From the NCBI GenBank assembly GCA_032718565.1, contig JAVGVS010000043.1:473042-537041 (forward strand): 64,000 nucleotides of DNA, read 5' to 3'. The DNA is from Distichodus sexfasciatus. Taxonomy: Eukaryota > Chordata > Actinopteri > Characiformes > Distichodontidae. Positions 22,601 through 32,142 of this stretch are shown one piece after another. A model generated the notes under the pieces. The model worked only from the letters and a program-made list of their open reading frames with translations. It had not been told where the DNA came from and did not search any database. Each line of letters opens with the position of its first letter. The stretch's first letter is position 1. Position numbers and translations under genes: made by a program.

Positions 22601-25600
22601 GAAGGTCTCAGTCTTGTGTACTACAATACTAGATAGTTCATATCCCACATTAAGCCAATTATTACCAAATACGTATCTGAATCTGTTTCGACCTGCACAA
22701 CTGAAGCAATAGAAATTTTAATTTCATGTTCTGATATATGTGTGTCATATCGCTTAGCCCTAATGTTCACAAATCATAATCAAGCTAAAATGTTCAATTA
22801 ATCACAATATTTACATTTAACAGACACTGTTATCCAGAGCGACTTCCATTCTCAGAGACAACTTGGGGTTAAGGGTCTTGCTCAGGGACCTAATGATGGT
22901 AGTGCTGAACTTGAACCCACAATCTCTTGGTCCAGAGGCGAGTGTCCTTTGCACTAGACCCCCACCACAACCCTTACCGACGCTGATCTGCAGTCTTATG
23001 GCCCAGCCCTAGGTTAGTGTTAAATGAATTGATAGCATTCTCAGAAAAAGCTGCAGAGATACACCACTGGACCTCAACACTCACCAACATCATACGCTGC
23101 GCTCAGAAAGTCGATCATCATTGTGGGATCGCTCATATGGGGCAGGATGGATTCATGCAGCATGACCAGCACCTTCTTATACATGCTGCCAGGTAACTGT
23201 GAGAGGAAATGGAGTCAGCTTAAAAGGATTTCATTCTAAAATCCCAAATATTGAGCTAATATTCCTAGCGGGAGAGGTTCAGGGTACCTTGTACTTCAAG
23301 AAGGTCAACCACATCATCTCAAACGCTCGTTTGTGGTCCTGAAAGAAGTTTCTCAAGTTATTTTACGTTATACACAGTTAATTCACATCATTATGCACCT
23401 AAACTATAGAACACACTTTTTGGCTTTTAAAGGCTTTGTGTTTCTTGTATCCGTGTTTTTAAATATTTAAGTTTTCCATAATGTGTGACCATTTCATTGT
23501 ATTAATGTTTCTTTTTATCCATTTCTTTTTTTCTTTTTATTTGTCTAATTTGTTATTTTATCATTTGGCACTTTATACTTATTAATTCTCTAATTATTTG
23601 TTGCTTATCACCTTTGATATCACCTTTACATATTTGATTTCCAAAAACTTTCACTTACTTTTAATTTGCTGGCTTTCCAGTCATCTGGTTTAGCTGAAAG
23701 CAAATGCATGGAGACCATGTTAGACTTTCTGAGACATGCATCGATTAGAGAGAATTTTGTAAGAAGCATCGGCAAAAAAAAGTGGAGTAAAGAGACCTAC
23801 TTTCCAGCTTGATCAGGAAGTTTGTGATCTCTGAACTCTGGCTCGGCATGTTGATGTTGGTGAGCAATGTGAAAACGTTGTTCTGGTACATGGGCACCAC
23901 AACCTACCAAAAGCCAGGCAAATGCACCGCAACAGAAGTAACATAACAACAGGGAGAAAGAAAGGTAAGTGCTTGACAGTCTTGGGACAGATTTAACACA
24001 TTTGGGCGTACTGTAGGTTGGATGTACCTGTTTGTTTCTGGTCATGACTTTAGTTATGTTTTCGCGAATCGCACACATGACGTAGTATCGCACGTCGTCC
24101 ATTTCTAGGAACTCCTGGAACCTGGAGATGAGCAGAGTCATGACGTCCTTCTCTGACAGGAGCTGCCGCACCACTGCCTGTGTACGAGGTCACAATTGAT
24201 AATCAGAATAGTGAGAAGCTGATGCACATTGATGGTGTGAATCATATAAGACAGTCCAGTCAGTTGAGTTTCTCGATGCAAATTTTTGCAGTTGACTTAT
24301 GTCTTTAACTCAAATGAAAGACCATCTTCCAGACGTTTTATTTAAACTAGTGTTAAAATGCCGTCGCGTTTGTGTGAATCGTCTCGTGTATAATCTCATC
24401 TCAGGAGCTAAGTGTCTCGTCACACCCCTACTCGTTGTATAATTATCCCATTTTTTAAATCCCCAAATATCAAAATTCTGTACTGGTCAGTATCCAATGC
24501 TGCATACAGTAGTAATGATTTTCTGTCGACAACTCACAGAAAGACGGTTAAGACAGGGGATTTAAGATTTAAAATAACAGTCAAAAGCCAATATCGGACT
24601 ATGTGTTTGTCAACATTTAAAAATATGAATATTTCTTCAAATAAATGAAATTTTTAAAAGGGCACAATCTCCTCCAATAATGACAGAGTTACTGAAATAG
24701 TTACAACTGTATGTGAAAGTAATTTTGGTAATGTTGAAGGTCCTAATGGAAATGTCCTGCCACATTTAACTGTTCATATTTAAAACAGCAAGATAAAAGG
24801 CTGAACAGTGCATATAATCAGCCATTTGCCTTAGGCATGAGTTTTATTTTTAAGGAAAAAAATATTTCAGTTTCTATTTCAAGAATGCTAAATCATGAAA
24901 CCTGATTCACCACAGGAACAGTATTGTGGCCTGTACACCGTCTCATGCTTCCTCACCTGGATAATCTCAAGGGGAAAGTTGTAATGCTCGCTCCAGTCCA
25001 GCTTCTGCACAGGATGATTGCCTTCAGCAGCGGCCAGCTTCATCAAGGCACACAGGGCAATCTCCTGGGAAGACAAGACCGGAAGACGGCATGGGTAAAT
25101 GGAAAGTAAAAATCGATAACTTTTTTGTGTGTCAATGTTCTCAGCATCTTCTATAAAGATCAGATCGTTAGCCAGTGTGAAAGAAAAATGCTTGGTTAAG
25201 GGAACAAAAGATTTAAGACCCTGCTTTCTGAATTTGCAGCAAAAATCCTGAAGGTTAGCTTTGAGAGCGGTCAGGGTTTTTTTTTTTTTTTAGAAGCAAA
25301 AGACCACTATATCTGGTCTTACTTACCTTCACCTCATATACTTCATGGCCAATATTCTCCACCAGCAGCTCCACACAGTCGTTATAGCGATGCCTCATGA
25401 ATATATGGTACTTTTCCTCTGCATCCCGATCACCTGATAGAATGAGAGAACATCTCTAACCTCATGTTGTAAAGCTATGATGAGAAATACAGCATTGTAA
25501 CCATGTGGCACAACAAAAGCATTTGACAGCAATTGTATTTTTCCTCCAATGCTGTGCTTTTTTGCAGCATAACACTTTTTTTTTGTTAGTAAATCTATGA

Positions 25601-26716
25601 CGCCTGTGTCATAGTTTGCGGTTTAAAAAAATACAGGATGAATGGACTGAATAGCAACAACGTATTTTAAGAAATGAAATTAATTCGATATACTTTTACT
25701 ACTCCATTGGGATTACTCTTTTTTTTCACAGAGGTAACTGCATATCAAAGGAAGGGTTTAGAGGAAAGGTACAATATACTAATAAGCTACAACATTTGGG
25801 ATATTATTTCACACTAGTTATTCAACTCCTGATGAAATAAAACAACAAGCAAAAAAACAGTGTTAAAGGGAAAGTCACACCATCAGTGTGCTGCGTTCAA
25901 TCAGCTGGTTTCCTAAACCAAAAGATCATGATCAAATTGGGTGTATGGTGCATCTGTATTTATTTAAAAATCTGGGGTTTTTTTTCACTCTGAAGACTTT
26001 TCTTGTGAAGCAAATTTCCTTCACGTTTATCCAAGAGCACTTTAGTCTGAGTTAATTATATCAGACCGACATCTCTTCTAAATCAATCTACACTGAGAAC
26101 GAGTGAGCTTTCCTTTTTGCATCAAGCTGCAAAAAATGTAGAATTTTTACGGACAGTTAATGAGTCTGCATGCCAAATCTCTATAACGTATGTTTAATGG
26201 ATAAAGTCTAGACACACAACAAAACACAACTTTGTTTAGAAGCGAACGTTTTTTGTTTGTCTGTTTGTTTTACCTTCCATCACTTCGTCCTCTTTGGGCA
26301 GCTGACCAACATACAGCTCTCCTTTTTCCAGCATGGCACAGAACAATTTCTGACAGGCACTGATGGCAAAAATAACTTCCTTGTGCTTTTCAGACTACAC
26401 AAAAAAAGACAAATCCAACACGTTACGGAGATTAACAAACGAGTCCGCGCCCGTCCTTAATTAATGGCAGGACAAAACAGAACATAATAAGGTATTTAAA
26501 GTGGCTGCCGTGGCTACGTTTCATCCAGTTCGTGGCATTTATTTACTTCTGTATCTGCAACTTTACCTGCAGGTATTCCAGGACGTCGAATATCTCGTTT
26601 GCATGTTTTCTGCTTTGGAGTATAAGATCTGTTTTAGCACTGATTGCCCTTTTATAGGAAAGTTTGCTGTTTTCATCCGTGCCGGTTTTCACGTTGTCGT
26701 CTCTGGACGGCGCCAT
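19662..26716 (-). CDS. NOC4L: NOC4L, nucleolar complex protein 4 homolog
   Basis: Noc4/CBF-family protein that acts with Nop14 in 40S ribosomal subunit assembly in the nucleolus. Fifteen exons, all AG/GT bounded and phase-consistent, give 527 codons (human about 516): 26567-26716, 26274-26394, 25327-25433, 24957-25064, 24028-24177, 23801-23903, 23659-23693, 23288-23338, 23085-23196, 21628-21688, 21398-21508, 21151-21311, 20688-20770, 19880-19993, 19662-19778. The start is the ATG of MAPSRDDNVKTGTDENSK. Diagnostic family blocks are VFHVKYRARFFHL, YLVAAFIKRLSRLALTAPP, LPFIFNLVRRHPSCRIL and ALESSLWE. No membrane or signal segment. No lesions were found, so it is probably functional. Introns carry a hAT (21.9-22.6 kb) and two SINEs. 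Confidence 0.95.
20290..20530 (+). repeat. tRNA-derived SINE in NOC4L intron
   Basis: The head GCAGTTGGTAGTGTAATGG and B box GGTTCAAGTCT are tRNA-like. The body CATTTTGTTGTGATGCTCTG and end TTCACAATGTCAAATAA match other copies at 42085-42330, 53195-53590, 62577-62812 and 62944-63136. Confidence 0.8.
21914..22631 (-). mobile_element. hAT element with transposase C-terminus
   Basis: Ends are TAGCGTTGTAGT and ACTACAATACTA. The flanks CACAGTTC and GATAGTTC are a degraded 8-bp duplication (6 of 8 match). A minus-strand frame near 22294-22429 keeps a hAT transposase dimerisation motif. GGTCTCGAGACCGG and AAAGACCAGTTTTTGAAGG near 22570 form a strong hairpin. It lies in the NOC4L intron between exons 23085-23196 and 21628-21688. 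Confidence 0.8.
22294..22429 (-). pseudogene. hAT transposase C-terminal fragment
   Basis: The frame reads VLSVPASSAPMERVFTKGGI, then ISRMLRSLMFRKCNQAI. This matches the conserved hAT C-terminal dimerisation region (S-A-x-x-E-R-x-F then LxFLKCN). The upstream catalytic domain is absent, so the element cannot mobilise itself. Confidence 0.8.
22811..22972 (-). repeat. SINE, tRNA-derived family 2
   Basis: Read on the minus strand it has a tRNA-like head with B box GGTTCAAGTTC, and a tail GTCGCTCTGGATAACAGTGT of the common fish type (GCGTCTGCTAAATG). Related copies lie at 28611-28715 and 62325-62530. Confidence 0.7.
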
Positions 26717-27368
26717 GTTAACTCCGTTCTAGCGAGTCGGAAAAGAATCAATTCTTTGGTTCAAAGTTGATCTGAACCGAGAATCGACTCTGAAGCGTGG
26801 GAATCCATTCCAGTCATGGTGCAGTTCAACTTGTTATTAAAACAGGTCGTAGTTTACCATTACTGCTCAAATTCATTTGATTCGTCTAATTTAAATGAAT
26901 TAATGTGAAAGGCTCAATTAAACGTTGGTGTTCCATTAAATCCGTCACGAATTTAGAGACGAAACTTTACTAGTTCGTTGCTAGGCTAGGTGGAAAATGA
27001 GGCTAGCATATTAAATTAATATGCGAATTATTGGACACAACCCAGGGGTACGTTTATATTCCGTGTGGTTTGTTCGTGGAATCGTGAAAAAGTCCCTGTA
27101 AAGAATCGACTCATTCTATTTCGACGCCAACAACCAAGAGTCGATTCCAAAATGTTCAGAATCGCGCAAAGCTCGCGTCAAACCGCAACATCGCCCCCGT
27201 GTGGCCGGTAGACGTTCGTCTACTGTAACTTGACGCACATAGTTTTTCCTCCTTTCAAAAACCAAGACAGTAAAAAATAACTTTAAAAAAACCCCTTTAG
27301 TCTGATTTATTATAGAAGGATCACATTTATGGCTTTAAAGAGAATTAGCAAAGAGATCAAAATAAAGG

Positions 27369-27374
27369 TTTATT
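27369..27374 (-). terminator. PUS1 poly(A) signal candidate
   Basis: AATAAA on the minus strand, 86 bases past the PUS1 stop. A second hexamer lies at 27306-27311. Which one is used cannot be told from sequence. Confidence 0.5.
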
Positions 27375-27459
27375 TCAAAATAGTAAAACAAACAGAAGTA
27401 AAACTTGCACAGCATTTTAGAAAAACAAATATTTAGAAAACGGAAGCTCTTCAAATGAT

Positions 27460-30400
27460 TCAATCAGATGCATTTCCATCTTCTTCTTCATCCTGAAAAG
27501 AAAATAATAAAAACAGTCTGTTTAGCAAAGGTCTATGTGAACACAAAATTCAAATATGATCTCTGTAGACAAATACATGAGCTATTCTTGGTCTATGAAA
27601 GAGAGAAGCGATCATTTTTCCTCTAAACTGACAAAAATAAAATAATACTAAATAAAGCACCTCTTATAGCCTAACTGTTTATACTTGTAAATACAGTAAA
27701 AGTAACATCATACCTAGCAGGCATTCTATATTTACAACTGGTCAACAAAATTTTGTACTGGCTGTTATTTCATACTAAAAACCAGCCCACCTTGCGCTGC
27801 TGCTTGCCCGTGGCAGTGGCCTCAAAGTCATGAATAGGCAGTGTGCTCATCCAGGCCACCATGGATTTCTCCTGGCACTCGGTCTCCACGATGCTGGGAT
27901 AGATGTGGGCCTCCTTAAAGGCGGTGACGGCCTCCTCCTCCCGACTCCACTCCAGGTTTTCGTGGAGGCCGTCGCTGCCGAAGCGCTTGTTGTAGCGGTC
28001 AAAGTGCACCTTCTCCAGCACCAGCCCCAGCCCTGGTGCTTTGGGCACGTCCACTTTCTGCTCGCCCCAGCTCTTCTCGATGACACCCTCGTCTGAATAT
28101 CCCTTGGCCACAGCTATTACCAGGCCAATCATCTTGCGGATCTGGTGCATCATGAAGCTCTGGCCTCGCACACTGACGACAGCGAACTCCATGCCCTGCC
28201 TGACAAACGGCTCGCCCAGGGACATGTGGGTGATGTAGCGGCGAGCACTGGGATCGCGGGCACCCTTCTGTGAGGTGAAGTTGTGAAAGTTGTGCGTGCC
28301 TTTGTAGAGGCCGAACAGACGGTTCACCTTCTCCTGCGTCTCAGGGGTCAGGCGGAACGACACGTCATTTTGGTCGTGATCTTTGGGGGAGAATGCTATA
28401 GTTGGGAGCATGTAGGAGTAGGTCCGGGCGTCGCAATTGTTCTTGGAGTTGAAACCTCCAGTCACTCGCCTGTAACCTGAGAGATGTGGGTCGGAGGTGC
28501 TTTTATTTGTGCAAATACCAAAAAGGCAAGTACGGAAAACAAATATTTTTTATATGCAGAATTATATATATAATTCGTGAAAACTACATAAACTACAATA
28601 ATATTACAGGGACCAACCTTTGGTTAAGGGTCTTGCTCAGGGACCCAATGACAGTAGTGGCAGAGGTAGGATTTGAGCCCACGACCTCTTATTGCCCACT
28701 AGACCACCATACACCCCATACATACGTACATTCTGAATATTTGAATATTTATATTATGTAATGAAATCAAAAGACATCACAGGGATATGAATCTCGATCT
28801 TGGCAGCGTCAGATCAGACAATCAGAGTTAGTCTCTTACCTAAAACTCTTATCTGTGGTGGGAGATGGGTGTTGATTTTATCCAGAATGTTATCAATCAA
28901 CCAGAGTTTTAGAGAAACGACCTGGCCCGCTGCAGATACACCCTGAAAGGTAAATGAGAGATGTGTCCGAACACACGTGATCAAGAAGAAGAGGAGTGAT
29001 GTCTCATCTCATTTCCCACTCTGACCTTGTCCGTTCTTGCACATCTCTGGAAAGACATTTTTTTCATTTCATCTCCATGGTTCTCAGGAATACAGCCAGC
29101 TCTGACCAGCGCGGTAACAAGTTCATCTTCTATGGTTTTAAATTGGGCATTTCCAGGATTCCTCTGGAAAAAGATGAAATGAGGATTAATGCCAAACAAA
29201 CTTACTACAAATTAGGAACAAACCTTTCCAATACTGACTAAAAAAAGATGGATTGGGTAACAGTGGGTCAATCTCTGGGTCTGATCTAGTCCTTAAATTA
29301 CTTGGGGGAAACTGTAATTGAGCTGATAATGATTGTAATAAATTGTCTTCTAAAGTTTACATTTTATTCTGATGCATGACAACACATGTATTTTTTTAAG
29401 ATGACAGTATGTAACCACGCAATGAGGCAAGTATTCCCAAAAACCTATAATAGAATTAAAAAAAAAAAAAAAAATCACCAACATGCAGAATATTACTTCG
29501 ATTAGAGGTTTTGAAGATGGTTTTTAATTTTTTGGTTAATTGCTCAGCCATAGCTCAGCCCTAAGAACACATACAAATTCATATATATTCGATTGTGTTA
29601 CACGGTTTTCATGTTTTCTTGGGACATATTTTTCACCTTAATTTTAGTCTGTTGATATTTCTTTGTATTTATTTGTTAAACTTTAATCTCAGGACAAAAT
29701 CCAGTAACATGATGTAAAGACGTAACTCCTCCTCAAATGACTGTTACTCCAACACTGCTGTCATAATTTTGCTGTTCACGTTCTAACTGTTTCTACACCA
29801 TTTTTTGTTTAAATATTGCACAGACCCTGGTTCTCCACTACTGTTAAAATATCTGCAAAACTTAAATGTTAGTCATACTTTTTTTTTACTGTTTTATTAA
29901 AAGACTGGATATAGACTTTTTCATATTGAAACTGCATCTAAACCTCCTGCACATCCAGTGTCAAAGTCAGCTTCCACTTTTGTAGGCAATACTGCATCCA
30001 AACTGTCTCTCCTCTACCTCTATTTCTAGTGTAAAGTAATATTTAAAATTCCATTCCTAGTTTAAAATGTATATGTTGTATTCTATTTCTGTACGGTTTA
30101 TTCTGTGTGCCTTATTTGTTCTTTGTCCTTTATTTCCTATTGCACTGAAAACTGGAGCCACGTCGTCTCGTCTCTCTGTATATCTGTACAGTGTATATAG
30201 CAGAGATGACAAAGTTTATTTTGACTTTGATTTCACTACATGCTATGGTTGTATGTGACAAACGAAAAACCTTGAATCTCTTGGGATCAGATCAGATCAG
30301 ATCAGGCTGATAACCAAAGCCCAGTATCGTGACTGAAACAGTTAGATTGGTGCGTCCATATAAACGTGTATTACAGATGATTTCTTTATCAACAACTCGC

Positions 30401-30768
30401 CTGCATGCCGTAATATCCCTTGCCGGAATAGGCCATGAGCAGGGCAACTTTTCTTTTAGGCACTTTCTTCTCGTCTTCTTTCTGCCCAGCATGGTCTGTT
30501 TTGAGTTTCTTGGCCTCGTTCTCTCCTCCAGTGGTCTCACACGCTCTTTTCAGTTTCTCAATGTGGCTGTGGTTGTGTTCGTCCGACGTCATGGTTTTCG
30601 GCGCACAGCAAAAGCTTTCAATCTGGATCCAGCCTGCAGCAAGCAACACTACGGACATCAGCGAGGCTCGATTCAGCCCCCGGCTGGAGAGCAAACGAAA
30701 CCACGACACCTACCTCTTCCTTTAGCAGCGGAATTGATCACTTTCAAAAGCAGCCGAAATTTCAGCAT
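27460..30768 (-). CDS. PUS1: PUS1, tRNA pseudouridine synthase 1
   Basis: TruA-family enzyme that isomerises uridine to pseudouridine in tRNAs and other RNAs, in the nucleus and in mitochondria. Six exons give 415 codons (human 427): 30714-30768, 30401-30633, 29026-29163, 28840-28942, 27791-28476, 27460-27492. The catalytic Asp lies in CARTDK/GVSAAGQVV, split by an intron. Other family blocks are VALLMAYSGKGYYGMQ, GGFNSKNNCDARTYSYMLP, HNFHNFTSQKGA and SFMMHQIRKMIGLV. Exon 1 encodes MLKFRLLLKVINSAAKGRG, a basic, acid-free stretch typical of mitochondrial presequences. A second in-frame ATG at 30592 (MTSDEHNHSHIEK) would start a nuclear form. All phases are consistent. The intron after MQ begins GC rather than GT. 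It lies between ULK1 and NOC4L, as expected from human 12q24.33. Confidence 0.95.
28611..28715 (-). repeat. SINE fragment, family 2
   Basis: Minus strand: tRNA-like head GTGGTCTAGTGGGCAATAAG, B-box-like GGGCTCAAATCC, and GGGTCCCTGAGCAAGACCC. Same family as 22811-22972 and 62325-62530. It sits in a PUS1 intron. Confidence 0.7.
30060..30290 (+). repeat. LINE 3' tail
   Basis: The block ACTGGAGCCACGTCGTCTCG, TCTGTACAGTGTATATAGCA and GATGACAAAGTTTATTTTGACT resembles the 3' end of fish CR1/L2/Rex-type LINEs, which terminate in TTTGACTTTGA repeats. A fragment of the same block occurs at 42338-42370. It lies in the PUS1 intron after exon 30401-30633. Confidence 0.55.
30401..30401 (-). other. GC-AG intron donor of PUS1
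   Basis: Exon 30401-30633 ends ATGCAG and the intron starts GCGAGT. The next exon begins after TTTTTCCAG at 29163. The junction falls between MQ and RN, the same place as in human PUS1. No GT donor nearby keeps the frame. Confidence 0.7.
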
Positions 30769-31840
30769 CTCACGGACAACTCCTTAATGGCTCTTCCAAA
30801 AAATCGCCATGACCAAACTGTTCTGATGCTGGTCCGCCACTTCTTACAGCCCGGGTTTACGCTCCTGACCATGAACGCACACACATGGACTGGCCAACTC
30901 TCGACTTCTCGCCTAGTATCGCGAGAAAACGTGAGCGCGGCGCAGCCAGTGACGACAAACGACATTGCGCGTGCTCGACGGCGCGCCCCTGCACGGAGTT
31001 TTTGGCAAAATAAAAGCATGAGCAATTTTGTGCGTGGGCAACTGTTGTCATAAAATACCGTTTATTAAAGATTGTCAGATTATCGGAACAACTAAAATAA
31101 AACCCAACTCAGAGCACAATTTTAACATCAAAAGTAAAACAGGCACACCGTTCATTATACATAAGATATGTGCAAAAAAGAGAATATTATTGAGTAATAC
31201 GTATAATTTCTAAATGCCTCAAATTCAGATTAATAACCAGGAGCAGAACAACACAATGCAATCACCATTTTAGACTATGTGATTATGTAATCACTATTTG
31301 GACTATAAGCAATGTTGTAAGAGCGTCTGCTAAATGCCGTAAATATAAATGTATTTTAAATGCTGCTGTAGTTTATACTTATTGATGTATCTATATATGC
31401 ATTTGCTTATTTATTTATTCATTGCTTTTTTAAAATTGTTCAGTTTCTTCTTAAGTGCTGGTTAGATGCTGTGGGGTTTGGCCCTTCTGCCGGCGATTAA
31501 CTACAATATTGTCCATTTTATTTTTTTAACACATACAGGAGCATAAGACGCCCAAAGGAACTATGAAGGAGAGAGAAACACCTACTGTTCCACATATACA
31601 TACTGTGCCATTCAAGAATATAAACAGCCTTTCACTTATTGATTTTGAACAACAGCATTGTTTTAAAGATATAAAATGTACAAATCCAGGCAAAAGAACA
31701 AGTGACTGATCAGAAATTTAAACAGATAAATCAACTTGGTATGACAACTTTTCCCTTTGATTTACTAATCGTCTTTTCTGAGAGACACATCACATTTAAA
31801 CACATCTTCAAACAAAAGCTACATTAGAAAACATACTGGC
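30769..31840. other. PUS1 upstream region, GC-rich
   Basis: About 250 bases upstream of the PUS1 ATG are locally GC-rich and CpG-bearing (CGCGAGAAAACGTGAGCGCG, CGACGGCGCGCCCC), consistent with a TATA-less housekeeping promoter. Beyond 31050 the sequence turns AT-rich. A SINE tail fragment (GCGTCTGCTAAATGCCGTAA) lies at 31324-31345. No other gene was seen. Confidence 0.4.
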
Positions 31841-32142
31841 TATTGTTTCTCTAAAAGAAGATGGGCTTTTCCCAGTCTTTGAGGAATGTCTTTTGGGCAA
31901 GTGCTCATCTCTACTTGAAAAGGCTTTGGTCCTTCCAGATCCTGTCTGGAAACATCACCTATTCTTTCAATATATGGTAATGAAATAAGGATTTCAAATT
32001 TCTGCATATCACCAGTTGGAGGTCTGATGAAGACTGGTTTTTGACAATAACGCCTGTACGTAGCCCAGATTGCTCCGTCTGTGAGTAATGGGACAGGACA
32101 AATATCACAATCACAATCATTTGGGAACATTGCCTTCCTGTA
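31840..32142 (-). CDS. Unidentified 96-codon ORF
   Basis: I do not recognise this protein. The minus-strand frame runs from an ATG at 32130 (MFPNDCDCDICPVPLLTDGA) through IRPPTGDMQKFEILISLPY and ends HLLLEKQ-stop. It is preceded by a possible acceptor (ACAG/GAAGGCAATG), so it could be the last exon of a gene or of a decayed copy. Composition is protein-like: mixed charged and hydrophobic residues, with no low complexity, membrane segment or signal peptide. It lies between PUS1 and the ULK1 3' end, where human has no gene. A chance ORF or a domesticated repeat is possible. Confidence 0.3.
   Translation of the reverse strand, partial: YRKAMFPNDCDCDICPVPLLTDGAIWATYRRYCQKPVFIRPPTGDMQKFEILISLPYIERIGDVSRQDLEGPKPFQVEMSTCPKDIPQRLGKAHLLLEKQ

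Noticed and set aside
26730..27190. MITE at the NOC4L promoter based on AATCGACTC / GAGTCGATTC motifs
   Set aside because: Inverted motifs recur but clear termini and flanking duplication are missing.
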